This document shows, in pieces, positions 1 to 9,815 of a stretch of DNA of 37,619 nt. Made by a program: the position numbers and the translations under genes. The notes under the pieces were generated by a model. It saw only the letters and a list, made by a program, of their open reading frames with translations. It was not told where the DNA came from and ran no database searches. Location of the stretch: positions 1-37,619 of the forward strand of contig JALQPE010000558.1 of NCBI GenBank assembly GCA_030407315.1, read 5' to 3'. Source of the DNA: Asparagopsis taxiformis (taxonomy: Eukaryota; Rhodophyta; Florideophyceae; Bonnemaisoniales; Bonnemaisoniaceae). Each line of letters starts with the position of its first letter. The first letter of the stretch is position 1.

Positions 1-688
1 TATCATTTAGTAACTAACTCGGAATTCGTTTCGCCGTCGTTTCTCGTTCGGATAACCCCGTCGGGTGTCGACTTCCGTTGAGCATTCGAGCTCTTTGGCG
101 CGTAGCACGTCGGTGCTAATTTTAATTTGCTCCGATGAGCTAGGTGAAAATTTCATCGAGCGTCAGACCGACTCGCACGTGAGTCGGTGGACGTTCTACG
201 CCGTGGCGTGTACGCAGCAATTCGTCGCAGTACGTTGCGGTTTCGCACGACGTGGTGGCCGGCGGGCTTGGCTTTCGTATAGCCGTTGACGTCATTAGCG
301 CCGTCGCGCTTCACGTTCCCGCGGCTTCACGTTGGCAGTGGCGTATCATTTGTAACTACCTCGGAATTCGTTTCCGCCGTCGTTCCTCGTGCGGATAACC
401 CCGTCGGGTGTCGAATTCCGTTGAGCATTCGAGCTCTTGGCACGTAGCACGTCGGTGCCAATTTTAATTTGCTCCGATGAGCTGGACGAAAATTCGCCAA
501 ACGTCAGGCCGACTCGCGCGTGAGTTGGCTTGACGTTTCACGCCGTTGCGTGTACGCGGCAGTGCGTCGTGGTGCGTCGCAGTTCCGTTGACAAACGTCT
601 TTGCCGGCGGGCTTGGCTTTTCGTATAGCCGTTAACACCGTTAGCGCCGTCGCGCTTCACGTTCCCGCGGCTTCACGTTAGCCGGTGG
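1..688. repeat. Two-copy tandem repeat, period 343 bp
   Basis: A unit beginning TATCATTT at 1 starts again at 344. The copies share long runs, for example the GGAATTCG stretch, the GGATAACCCCGTCGGGTGTCG run, GAGCATTCGAGCTC and the block ending TTCCCGCGGCTTCACGTT, with scattered substitutions and small indels. It lies downstream of the integrase/chromodomain, so it belongs to the 3' non-coding part of the retrotransposon or its 3' LTR neighbourhood. More copies may lie left of the window. Confidence 0.8.
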
Positions 689-2123
689 CGCAACCGTTGC
701 GCTAGTCCGCTTCGCGTGGTGCGTCGTTCGCCGCGGCGTCCGAGGAGCGTTCGTTAGCTCATCCGTTATGTGGTGCGAGTGCACCTGGGCATACGTAATG
801 CTCGCCCTCTACGGCGGCGTAATTTCGTTTATTCGACTTGCGAACCCGACGGGGACGCGATTGACGAGTCGTTTCGCATGCCGCGGGCGTTGAGGCTGTT
901 ACGTGAGCCAGGTTCGTCGGCAGACGTTGCCTTCAGCTGTGCCGTTACGTTGGCTACCAGCTTGTACGCCGTTGCGTATTCGTATTTCGTTTCGTACGTC
1001 GGCCCGTTGGCGTGCGTCGTTATCGTTAGCGACGTCCGCGTACGCGCTCGTATCCTGGCCGACGTTGGCCGGTGCCGCGCGCGCCTTCGAATTCGAACGG
1101 GGTTCTAAGCTCGTTAGCTTCTCGTTTTGCGACGCGGACGTGCGCGTCTTAGCCTTCGTGACCGTACGTGGTCAACCCCTTTCGGTTTGCTCGTGCGTCT
1201 CGACTAGGGCGGGCTTTCGCTTTCGCGCGTCATTCGTTATGCCCGCGTGGCAGGACACCGTTGTGTCGTTCCGTGGTTGCCGTACGTGGCTACCGTGTTC
1301 GGCGTCGTGCCTCACGATGGCGATTCGGTTCGCCGTCCGTCGTCGCGGCCTCGTTGGCTCGTCGTTCGCACGCTTTACTCGCGCGCTTCGTGCGCTGAGA
1401 CCCGTTGGTCTAATTCGTCGGCTAACGTATAGCTTCGTTCCGCTTCGTGCGGGAAGTTTCGTAATGAGGCCGTTGCCATCTTCGTTGGGGGACGCGTCCG
1501 TCCTACGTCGTTTCTCCGCCTTCCGGCGTCACGTTGCCGTTAGCTCGCGAGCTGTTTGGCGTTGACCTCGTTGGTCGATGCGACTCGTTGTCAGCGGCTG
1601 TCCACGGGGACGTACGATGGCTCACGTGACATGCCAAAATTACGAAATTTTCGGGGCACGCGTGTGTCCCGAGATTTGGCCGGATTAGCGCACTGTAATC
1701 GGCCCGATTTTTCGTACCGTGCGTCCATGGCCCGCTGGCCCAAGTATAATTTTTCGCGCGAAAAATCTGACGTGTTGTCCGTCCGTGGCCCGTGGTGTCG
1801 TCACCTTTGCCCGTGGGACGGTCAACACTGTCGAGCCAGTCGTGGCTCTTCACATCGTGTGAATCGTCCGCGCGTGGACTCGTCGTCCAATCTTTCGTTG
1901 GCGCTCGTGCCTCCACCAACGTATGGTGTCGAAAACGAAAAGAGCGACGGCTCTAGCACGCATCGCGCCCCCCCCAACGCAAGGGTGGACGTCCCGGCCA
2001 CTCGTTGTGCCTTCGCTTCTCGTTCGTGCGGCTCGTCGCCTTCGTTTGTTGCATCGTGCAACGTCGCGCACGCGTGCGCTTAACCCGACGCTCGTGTGCG
2101 TTTTCGGGGGCCGTCGTGGCCTT
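689..2123. other. 3' non-coding part of the retrotransposon
   Basis: No open frame here looks like a protein. The frames open on both strands consist of Arg/Ser/Val-rich translation of CGT-rich DNA with no recognisable motif. The composition matches the rest of the retrotransposon. No copy of the 5' LTR was found. Confidence 0.6.
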
Positions 2124-2629
2124 TCACGTTGTTGCTCGTCGCACGCGTGCGAAGTATCGAGAGACGCTCTCTTCAGATACGTTCCGGCGGGGCTCCCACG
2201 TAGGGTTACGATACCCGACCCACTTCACGAGGAAGTCTACGTTCCGTCCTCGTTCACGCGGTGGTTGAGTAGGTCGTCTACTACATACGCCGGACCGTCG
2301 CGGTTCTTGTCGAGGTCTGCCTCGGTGGCATCGTATGGCTCCGGCGGGGGCGCGTTCGCCGGCGTTGGCGCGTACGCAACGCGGTCCGAGTTGACACGTT
2401 CAACTACGTCTCCTCGTTGGATGACGAACGTTCGTACGTCGTTACGTAGTACGCGGAACGGTCCCAACGCGTGGTTGCCGAGCTTCGTGCCCTTCGTGGT
2501 CCCGTCCGTCGGGTCGATGAATACGTATTCTCCCGCGCGGATGTTTCGATTCGAGACACGGACTCGTTTGTCGAAATTTCGTTTATAACGTGCCTGCGCG
2601 GCCTTCAGCGTTCGATACGCGTTATCCAT
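2124..2629 (-). pseudogene. pol: Integrase C-terminal domain plus chromodomain (frame-broken)
   Basis: The open part (2629-2237) continues the integrase: an Arg/Lys-rich helix (ARYKRNFDKRVRV), the GPFRVL motif of the GPY/F module, then YVVDDLLNHR, which matches the first strand of a chromodomain. That frame stops at 2237. In a neighbouring frame from about 2252 the chromodomain continues with VDFLVKWVGY and the TWEP motif, ending at a stop at 2126-2124. Loss of a single base near 2253-2256 explains the break. Chromodomains on integrases bind modified histone tails and bias insertion toward particular chromatin. Domain identity is seen in the sequence; targeting is family knowledge. Confidence 0.82.
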
Positions 2630-3138
2630 CGTTGTGGCGAGCTCACGAACGTAAGTGGCTCGCCTCCCCCGTCGGGTAGTTCGCGGTTCGTTACCGACGT
2701 GTGTAGCGCCAACGGTGGCGGTGGATTCGTGAGAATCAAATCGAAGGGCGTCGTGCCCGTGCTCGAATGCACATGCGTGTTGTACGCAAACGTTAACGCC
2801 GATGCGTATCGATCCCAGTCGTTCTGGTTTTCGTTCACGTAATTGCGCAGCATCGCCAGGATCGTCCTGTTGTAGCGCTCCACCTGCCCGTTCGTTTGGG
2901 GGTGGTACGTCGACGTAAAGACGTTCGTCACGCCGATTTCGTTGCAGACGCGCTGGAAAAACTTAGCAGCGAACTGCTTTCCGTTATCGCTTATGAGCGT
3001 CCGTGGGGGTCCATACGAGAAGACCCACGCGTTGACGAACGCGCTCGCCACGTTGGCGGAATCGATATTTCGTAGAGGTACGACTCTAGTCAGCTTCGTG
3101 AAGCGGTCCGTTATCACGAGGATAAATCGGTTTACCAC
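2605..3138 (-). pseudogene. pol: Integrase catalytic core (DD35E), pol segment
   Basis: This is the RNase H-fold core that joins retrotransposon cDNA to host DNA. The three acidic residues are visible: D in LVITDRFTKL, D in LISDNGKQF, and E in NGQVERYN, with 35 residues between the last two. The HPQTNGQVER stretch is typical of Ty3/gypsy integrases. The segment is open over about 177 codons but is joined to its neighbours only through frame changes on both sides (near 3130 and 2620), so it would not be made as part of a normal polyprotein without repair. Confidence 0.9.
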
Positions 3139-3947
3139 GCGTGGTCTTCGTAAGCGGACCTAGTATGTCGATACATAGGTCTCGCAGCGGCTCCGTAGCC
3201 GGAAATAAACGTAACGGGTTCGTCCGTTTGCGAAGCTTCACGCGGTTCTTCGCACATCCAACGCAGTTTCGTACCGTTGCGTGGATGTCGGCGGCCATCG
3301 CGGGCCAGTAGTACGTCCTCCGTAGGGTATAGTACATACGCGTTTGCCCGGGATGTCCAGCGAGGACGTGGTGGTGCGTTAACTCCAGCAGCCGCGGCCG
3401 TAACGAAGCCGGCACAACGATTTGTACGTTCCTCATCGTGAGGGTTCCGGCGTCGGAGTAAGCCATCGTGGCCTTCGAAGAATGCAGCGTCCTGCGTCTC
3501 GGACTGTCGTGTCAGTATCGTTTGACAGAACGCGTCCTCGCGTTGAGCTTCGATAAGCTCGTCCCTCGTAATGGGAAGCTGAACGTCAGCTGGTGGCACG
3601 CGTGCCGAATCGTCTTCAGCAGCGCGCTGTTCGTCGAGGAAATCCGGTTCCTCGTCAAGAACGTCATCGAGCGACGCGTCGCGGTTGAACTCGAGGCCAT
3701 CGTGGCCAGCCGTCGTGGCTGATGTTCGTTCATCACGAGTCTCGTTCGACGGGTCGTCGTGACCCCTGGCATTCGTTGCCTTTTTACGTACGGACGTCGT
3801 TCGTCCTTGCCCATTTCGTGTGGGTTGTCGCCGACTGCGAGTCGTCACGAGGACCGCGTCCCCGTACGATGGTACGTCATCGTCGACGGGTCGACCGTCG
3901 TCATACGTAGATATCACACGTGATAAAGCGTCAGGTACCTGGTGCAC
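3086..3947 (-). pseudogene. pol: RNase H-integrase linker and integrase zinc-binding domain
   Basis: The upstream part (3947 to about 3470) begins with HQVPDALSR, the usual end of the RNase H domain, followed by a long acidic linker. After a frame change near 3466 the H2C2 zinc-binding domain of integrase follows: LTHHHVLAGHPG carries the histidines and RNCVGCAKNR the CX2C pair. It continues through the LCIDILGPL motif at the start of the catalytic core. A further frame change near 3130 leads into the core. Ty3/gypsy integrases have this domain order. Confidence 0.85.
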
Positions 3948-3949
3948 GC

Positions 3950-4664
3950 GCCCAGGCCTGTACGTAACTTCGAAATCGAATTCGGCAACGCGTAGCCTCC
4001 ATCGTAGTAGTCGTCCGGACGCGTCCGTTCAACGTCATCAGCCAACGTAAGGCTTCGTGGTCCGTACGTACGGTGACCGCTGACCCTCTACGTAGGGTCG
4101 GAGCGACGTTATCGCCCAAACGACGGAGTAGCACTCGCGCTCGGTCGCCGAGTAACCACGTTCGGTTTCGTTAAGGGTCTTCGACCAGTACCCAATCGGC
4201 ACCCATTCGTTGGGCTTATCTTCGTTCTGCTGCTGGAGCAACGTAGCTCCCAGCTGATACGCCGACGCGTCGGTATCGATCATGAACGGACGTCCCGCCT
4301 TCGGAAGGTGCAATACTGGTGGCGACACCAGTATTGTCTTCAACGTTTCGAACGCATTCGTTTGCGCGTCCGTTGGGTTCGTCCAATCGGGGGAAGCGTC
4401 CTTCTTCAACATCGTGTTGAGTGGCCGAGCGATCTCGGCATACGCCTTTACGAAACGGCGGTAAACGTTGGCCGCGCCAAAAAACGATCGACATTGCGTC
4501 TTGTCGCGTGGGAACGTAGCCGTACGAAAGGCTTCCTTGTTCCGTGCTGCGACGTGCAGCTTCCCTGGGGTAATCACGTGCCCCAGGTAGTCAACTCGTG
4601 GTTGAAAGAACGAGCACTTCGTGAGCTTTAACGTTACTCCCGCTGCGCGTAGCAGGGAAAGCAC
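3950..4664 (-). pseudogene. pol: End of reverse transcriptase thumb and RNase H domain
   Basis: The 4664-4038 segment starts in the RT thumb/connection (LKLTKCSFF, VDYLGHVIT) and continues into RNase H, which degrades RNA in RNA-DNA hybrids. Catalytic residues are visible: D in MIDTDASAYQLG, E in SATERECYSVVWA, then, after a frame change near 4070, D in VRTDHEALRWL. The frame changes before 4664 and near 4070 break the polyprotein. Confidence 0.88.
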
Positions 4665-4668
4665 CTGG

Positions 4669-5560
4669 TCAACGTGACCCAGGTGAGACTCGAGGTCTTT
4701 CGAAAAAGACGATTACGTCGTCTAAGTAGACCAGGCACGATTGCCAACGTACTCCGGAGAGGATGATGTCCAACGTCCGCTGAAACGTAGCGGGGGCATT
4801 TCGTAGCCCGAATGGCATTCGCACGTAGCGATACGTTCCCATGAAAGACGTAAACGTTGTCTTATCACGGTCCTCGGCGGAGACGGGCACTTGCCAGTAA
4901 CCGGCGTTACAATCGAGTGTCGTGAAGATGGCGGCGTCGCCCAACGAATCGAGGCAGTCTTCCATACGAGGAAGCGGGTACGAATCAGCGATCGTTTTCG
5001 CGTTCAAACGCCTGTAATCGACACAGAAACGTAAGGATCCGTCCTTCTTCGGCACCAACACGATTGGTGACGCCCATTCGCTGGACGCGGGTTCGATAAC
5101 CCCTTCGTTGAGCATCTTCGTGATCTGCTCCTCGGCTATCGTACGTAGAGCCGGACCCTGACGATAGGGCATTGAACGTATGGGCCGCGTGCCCGGTTCG
5201 AGTTCGATTCGATGCTCCGTAGCATTGATTTCGCCGAGGCGTCCGCTCGTCCACATTGACGAATGTGTAGCTAGCATCTCGTTGATGCGCTTTCGTAAAT
5301 CCTCGTCGTCGAGGTGCGACAAATCGATTGTCGACTGCCAATCCGTGGCGGGGTCGTTCCCCTTTTCGTTGACCAACGGGTCTGGCGTTTCGTCGCCCAA
5401 CCCGTTCGTATTTGTCCGCGTCGTCGCGTCGACTAGCGGTAGGTTCAAAACCTTCGCGAGGGCTTCGCCGCCCTCACGCTTGAGTGGGACGATTCCCAAC
5501 GGGAGCGTACCGCGTACGCAATCGTTGCGCCTTTCGGCAATTCGCGGTCCTTCTTCGTGA
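4669..5560 (-). pseudogene. pol: Reverse transcriptase palm and fingers, pol segment
   Basis: This is an RNA-directed DNA polymerase of the Ty3/gypsy class. Visible motifs are [20 protein letters not shown], the VDYRRLN motif, [26 protein letters not shown] and the catalytic box YLDD. The frame runs from about 5560 to a stop at 4669 just after the YLDD box. The lost continuation is found in the next frame (4664 onward), and a run of T/A near 4700 is a likely site of the indel. The link to the upstream protease part also needs a frame change near 5560. Confidence 0.92.
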
Positions 5561-6709
5561 AGTTCGACACGATATAGAGAACGTCTCTCTCGGTCCTACG
5601 TCGACCACTCCGTTGGCTATGCGCAGCCCATGCCGGAATTGCACCGACGCTTTCGGTTCGAGGAACACGAGTCCGGTCGCATCCGTCGTCACGTTGACGG
5701 TCCGTTGCGACATCGCCGGTACACGCGTGTACTTCGTCAGGCGAACCGAGAACGTTCGGCTCGGCCTATTCGAGGCCGCGTTACGCTCGCGGCGTTTCGG
5801 GTGTTCCACGTTTGGATTCGTCTCTTCCCCCTCCTCGTACGGAGTCGTCGTATCGCCCTCCGCGATAATGGGTATCGTATCCCCCGATGGAGGTCGATTG
5901 TCTGCGCTCGACAGCGTATAGCATCGACATGCTTCGACATGAACGACGTGCCCATTATAACGGGAACAGCCAGCGTGTTGGCTACGAAGAATTTTACGCG
6001 GAACAGCGAGTTCCCCAACCTGACACGAAAGCAGGATGGCGCCTTCGATAGGCAAACGTCGCCCGTTGGCGTCTCCGAGCTTCGGTAGCTCTTCGTCACG
6101 TAGACAGCGGTCGACCCAGTCGTAGGGTAGTAAACTTGTTCGTATCAAGTTGTAGCCGCTGCACGTATCCATCGCGATGGTAATCGCCCTCATCACGTTG
6201 AGGTCTAGTCCGATCGTTCCGGACACGATATAATGCTTCGACGCAAGGAGGCACGTATGCCCGTCGAGGACCAACGGTTCGGTCCTGACCGGCGCGCGGT
6301 CTACGTCTTCGCTAGCGGTTCGTCGCTTCATCGTGTGAGCCCGTATGGCTTCTTTTGCGTCGACACGCTTCGTATAAGCCGCGTGCTTGGCTTTCTCGCG
6401 CTCGGAAGCGTCGTGCTTCCGGGTAGCGCGTCTCGCTCGTCTGCGAGGCTTCCTCTTCGTGTGAGGTTCGTTCGTCCCGTCGGACTTCGTTTCTTCCCCC
6501 ACGTCGGGTGTCATGTGACTCGAGTTGGCCTTCGCGGCCGTGAGCTTTACGTAACTCTCGTTCATCGGTGAGCCTGCGGAGGACCAATCATCGACGTCGG
6601 TCGTCCCCCTTTTACGTAAGGGTTCAGGCGATGTGGGTGGCTCGTGACCTACATCGCCTGGTCGTTTTCCGGCGCGGGGCCGTTCGACACGTTGTCGTCG
6701 TGAGCCCAC
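5474..6709 (-). pseudogene. pol: Start of pol: linker and aspartic protease region
   Basis: The frame overlaps the end of gag (6709-6649) in the -1 frame, the usual arrangement for making Gag-Pol by -1 frameshifting. No classic slippery heptamer was identified. After a basic N-terminal linker, AMDTCSGYNLIR at about residues 180-191 resembles the active-site loop of retroviral-type proteases (normally D-T/S-G), but the Gly is Cys here. The protease C-terminal part (LAVPVIMGTSF) is in another frame at about 5990-5900, so two more frame changes occur inside this segment. The C-terminal stretch with RVPAMSQRTVNV leads toward RT. Confidence 0.75.
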
Positions 6710-9051
6710 GAAGCTCGTTCGTCATCGTGACTCGTTTCCACCTCGAGTGGTGTTTCGTCAGCGGAGGTCGTCACGTAGACTCCGCTGCGGCCATTACGCT
6801 GGCCATTTCGTTCGTTCGCCCACGGGCGGGGGTCACGTCGGTCATTACGAAAGTCGCCGCGGCGCCTGTCGAAGGGCCTTCCCCCGTCACGATTGGGGTT
6901 TCGGAGTATCGTAGGCGGCGTGCCGTACCTCCGCGGGGTCACGTTCCCTCGCTCATCAGGTCGTTCCTGGTGACGCTTGGCCATTCGTTGGCGGAAGTAC
7001 TCAGCCTGACGTGGGTTGCTCTTCACGTGGAAGAGGTAGTACTTGTACGCGAAAAAGATCCGTTGATCTGGCGTCAGACGCGGACACGTAAACGTCGAGT
7101 GGCCATCTTCGCGGCATGACCAACACGACAGCGTCCAGTAATCATTCGGGATTACGGAGTGCGCCAATTGCGTCTGCTCGCTCGTGAGCTTCGGCACGTC
7201 CTCGCATGGACGGTTCAATCGAGCTTCGAGCTCGTCCGGCTTTTCGTTTGCCGTTTTCGTATCGTTGGGCGGCGGCCCGTTCGTGAAGAGGATCGCCTCC
7301 AAATTCTCGGCAACGTGAACCGCAGCGAGCGACACGTCGTCGTCGTCCCTCGCGGGGATGTTCAGGTTACCATCGTGGTAACTGGGCTCGTTAGCCCGTT
7401 CATTACGTAAGTACACGGACTCATCGTAGTCCGCGAACTTCCTCGACTCGTGGTCGGAAATAGCCAACGTAGGCTTCACCGGAAACCGCACTTTCGGTTT
7501 CGCGGCTGACGCGACAGCTGCCGTACGTGCACGGAAGGTCGTTCCTTCGGCCGTCGCCAATCGTCTCACAACGGTGAGGTCGTTCCTCTCTCGTTCGGGG
7601 AGTGACCGGAGTCGTTCCGTCACTGCTGCCCGCGTCGAGGGCAGCAACCCACGTACGTAGTGGTGAACGAGGAGTCGATCCGTAAACACGTAGTTACACG
7701 CCCGCGTGGCGGTGTCGAGTCTATCAGCGTACTGATTCTCGTCCTCGTTAGGACTCTGCGTGATCATCGTGACCTTTTCGTAGGCCTCCTGCAGCACGTC
7801 GTCTTGCAGGTATCGTTTGATCAACGCGTTGATTACGTGAGGCCACGAGAACCTCTTCGTCGGATCAGTCGTGATCACACCAGTCGTACACTGGGAATCG
7901 TAGAACCGTCGGGCGTCCCCTTCGAGGAAGAAGTGCAGCGCACGTACTGCCACTCCCTCGCACACTCCGAGTGTGCTGAACCCATCACGTATTTGGGCGA
8001 GGAATCCGAGTAACGTAATCGGATTCCGGCCGGAGAACGGCTTCAACGTAGGGAAAAGTCCCTCCAGCTCACGTTTGAGCTTGTGTACGCTTTGACTCTC
8101 GTTCACGTAGAGATGTTCACGTACATCGTTAAGTCGGTACATGCGGTACGATACCACGTTCGCAAATGCGTCGAGCATTGTCGTGTGCTCTGCCAACGCG
8201 TGGCAAACGGGTCCGAGGGCGTTCCCTGGTAAGCGTACCGCGTCGGCACGTTCGTTTTCGTGGACTCGCGTGTCCGTCGTGCCGAACGTACCCAGCCACG
8301 GAATGTACGTTTCACGTGGCGGGGGAGCTCTCGTATCGAATTGCGCAGCACGTGCTGCGTCTGCCGACCGCGCGTGGTCTGGCGTGTCGTTAAAACGTAA
8401 TTGCCTTCGTGGCGTCTCGTCGGGGTGGGCGATGGCTCGGTGCACTGTCGCCCCCCTTCCGTACGTTGTCGGGGTCGTCGGACCGGGTGTTGGTGGGTAT
8501 CCTCCCGGAACGGCCGGGGAGGATTGCGAGTTATAGGCGCGCGAGCCTTCGTAATTCGGATCGCTTCCGCTCGGCGGAGCGGAACGTCCGGCGACGATTT
8601 CGTTGAATACTACGACAAACGAGTCGAGTCTTCCCTCCACGGCGGAGAGGCGGTTTCGTAAACCTTCGTTTTCCCGTTCGAGGGTCGCTGAGCGTTCACG
8701 TAACGCACGAGCTTCGCGCTCCGAGACTCCGAGTCTCTGCCTTACGGCTTCGTCGACGGCCGCGTCGCTCGCCCTTTCGATGTGACCTCGAAGGTCTTCG
8801 TACACTACACGTAGTGCCGTGGGAGTCACGTTCCCTTCGTTGAGCTGACCGCGCGTTGCGGGGTCCATACTCACGGACTCAAACGGGCTTACCGTACGTG
8901 GTAGCTGGCCGATCGCCTCGATATCCGGCGGGATAGATCGATCAGTCGCGAAGATCGCTTCTGCTGACAAGGCCACGTCGGCTTCGGCGTCCGCTGACGT
9001 TGGCAACGGTTGCCTGGGCGACGCGCTGGAATTCGACACAGCGTAATTCAT
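6649..9051 (-). CDS. gag: Gag polyprotein of Ty3/gypsy element
   Basis: An 800-residue open frame starts at an ATG a short way after the 5' LTR. It has a Ser/Pro-rich N-terminus, a coiled-coil-like segment near residues 80-150, a capsid-type retrotransposon_gag region (FFLEGDARRFYDSQ, DVLQEAYEKVTMITQSPNEDENQY) and near residue 650 a CX2CX4HX4C zinc knuckle (CWSCREDGHSTFTC) for RNA packaging. The C-terminus is Arg/Asn/Asp-rich. Gag builds the cytoplasmic virus-like particle in which the RNA is reverse transcribed. It is intact although pol is broken, so it could still act in trans. Confidence 0.92.
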   Translation of the reverse strand: MNYAVSNSSASPRQPLPTSADAEADVALSAEAIFATDRSIPPDIEAIGQLPRTVSPFESVSMDPATRGQLNEGNVTPTALRVVYEDLRGHIERASDAAVDEAVRQRLGVSEREARALRERSATLERENEGLRNRLSAVEGRLDSFVVVFNEIVAGRSAPPSGSDPNYEGSRAYNSQSSPAVPGGYPPTPGPTTPTTYGRGATVHRAIAHPDETPRRQLRFNDTPDHARSADAARAAQFDTRAPPPRETYIPWLGTFGTTDTRVHENERADAVRLPGNALGPVCHALAEHTTMLDAFANVVSYRMYRLNDVREHLYVNESQSVHKLKRELEGLFPTLKPFSGRNPITLLGFLAQIRDGFSTLGVCEGVAVRALHFFLEGDARRFYDSQCTTGVITTDPTKRFSWPHVINALIKRYLQDDVLQEAYEKVTMITQSPNEDENQYADRLDTATRACNYVFTDRLLVHHYVRGLLPSTRAAVTERLRSLPERERNDLTVVRRLATAEGTTFRARTAAVASAAKPKVRFPVKPTLAISDHESRKFADYDESVYLRNERANEPSYHDGNLNIPARDDDDVSLAAVHVAENLEAILFTNGPPPNDTKTANEKPDELEARLNRPCEDVPKLTSEQTQLAHSVIPNDYWTLSCWSCREDGHSTFTCPRLTPDQRIFFAYKYYLFHVKSNPRQAEYFRQRMAKRHQERPDERGNVTPRRYGTPPTILRNPNRDGGRPFDRRRGDFRNDRRDPRPWANERNGQRNGRSGVYVTTSADETPLEVETSHDDERASWAHDDNVSNGPAPENDQAM

Positions 9052-9133
9052 AGACCGTCGTCTGTAGCACGTAGCTTTTCGTTAACGTAAAAGAGCTCAA
9101 CCTCGTTGGTTGTCGTTATGCTCGTAGCAACTT

Positions 9134-9149
9134 CTAGGTCGAGAGACCA
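9134..9149 (-). other. Candidate primer-binding site
   Basis: Directly after one possible LTR end, with one base between, the minus strand reads TGGTCTCTCGACC. A PBS pairs with the CCA 3' end of a tRNA and so begins TGG. The tRNA was not identified. A second TGG-starting site begins at 9160, which would fit an LTR end at 9174 instead. Confidence 0.35.
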
Positions 9150-9150
9150 G

Positions 9151-9810
9151 TGTGGAACCACGTTAGTTCTAGATGTAGCTGGTACGAGCCACGGACACGC
9201 TGTCCTTAACGAAACGAAACGAGCAGTCCACCCGCTGGTGTTTTGACTGTATTGTTAGGTAGGAAGGTAGAGTGGTTAGCGAGTAGACACGAGCGTCACG
9301 ACGCAACAATCCACGCGAGGATTACGTTAGCACACGAGGTGGTACGTCACCGGAGGCGCTCTCGACCAAGCCCGGAGGCACTACACGCAATCAGCCTTAC
9401 GTGCGGCGATGGGTAGGGAGTACGCAGCTCGACGGAGACGAAGCCTCGTTAGGCAAAACGTAAACGTAAACGTAGAAGTCAGTCGTAGACTAGAGCCGTT
9501 GCTCGATCGTTGTCTTGTCCCCTTTCCCTCCCGGCACGATGCCAATACCTATATAGCCACGATGGCATCGCTTTACAGTGTAAACACTGCTCGTAACGTC
9601 CCCGAATGGGAAGGGACCTTGTGGGTCACACGTAGGGACCCGTTGGTCCGTTGGCCGTTGCCAATACGTTCGTTGCACACGTGTGCAGGTTGCGCGCGCG
9701 CATGCGCCAGCAATGTTCGTGCATTGCTGTCGCCGGTCGTGTCCGCCGAGATTCGAATTCCGCGGAAAAACGTAAATATTTGCAATTTCGGAATTGCCAC
9801 GTATACTACA
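9151..9810 (-). repeat. 5' LTR of the Ty3/gypsy element
   Basis: The outer edge is fixed by comparison: at 9810 the sequence that matches the R transposon stops and the minus strand begins TGTAGTATACG. LTRs start TG and end CA. The inner end is placed at 9151, where the minus strand ends CCACA followed by a possible PBS. A second candidate is 9174, ending CTACA, giving a TGTAG...CTACA pair. The LTR carries a TATA box and does not encode anything. Confidence 0.65.
9549..9556 (-). promoter_or_regulatory. TATA box of the retrotransposon LTR
   Basis: The minus strand reads GCTATATAGG inside the LTR, about 250 bases from its start. This is the expected position for the RNA polymerase II promoter that makes genomic RNA. 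Confidence 0.5.
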
Positions 9811-9815
9811 GTAAC
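9811..9815. repeat. Right half of the retrotransposon target-site duplication
   Basis: GTAAC follows the LTR edge. The uninterrupted R copy shows the same transposase sequence continuing past this point, so insertion happened here. Ty3/gypsy elements usually duplicate 4-6 bases. The partner copy would be left of the window. Confidence 0.45.

Larger units (their letters stand above)
1..9810 (-). mobile_element. Ty3/gypsy LTR retrotransposon with chromodomain (partial)
   Basis: Reading on the minus strand the order is 5' LTR, gag, protease, reverse transcriptase, RNase H, integrase, chromodomain, then about 2.1 kb of non-coding sequence with a tandem repeat. RT before integrase is the Ty3/gypsy order, and the chromodomain places it near the chromoviruses. 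The 3' LTR is not in the window: no second copy of the 5' LTR is seen, so the element is longer than 9.8 kb. Its outer edge at 9810 falls exactly where the L transposon stops matching its R copy, so it inserted into that transposase gene and is younger than it. Gag is open but pol has at least seven frame breaks. The DNA is very rich in CpG and in ACGT/CGT words compared with the sequence to its right. Confidence 0.92.

Noticed and set aside
770..1565. Long plus-strand open frames in the left region
   Set aside because: They are Arg/Ser/Val-rich translations of CGT-rich DNA, overlap each other in several frames and have no motif; they look like composition effects.
1503..1919. 138-codon minus-strand frame
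   Set aside because: No domain or similarity to pol; it overlaps a plus-strand frame of similar length and lies after the end of the chromodomain.
689..2123. 3' LTR of the retrotransposon inside the window
   Set aside because: No stretch matches the 5' LTR, for example its CTATATAG region or its TGTAGTATACG start.
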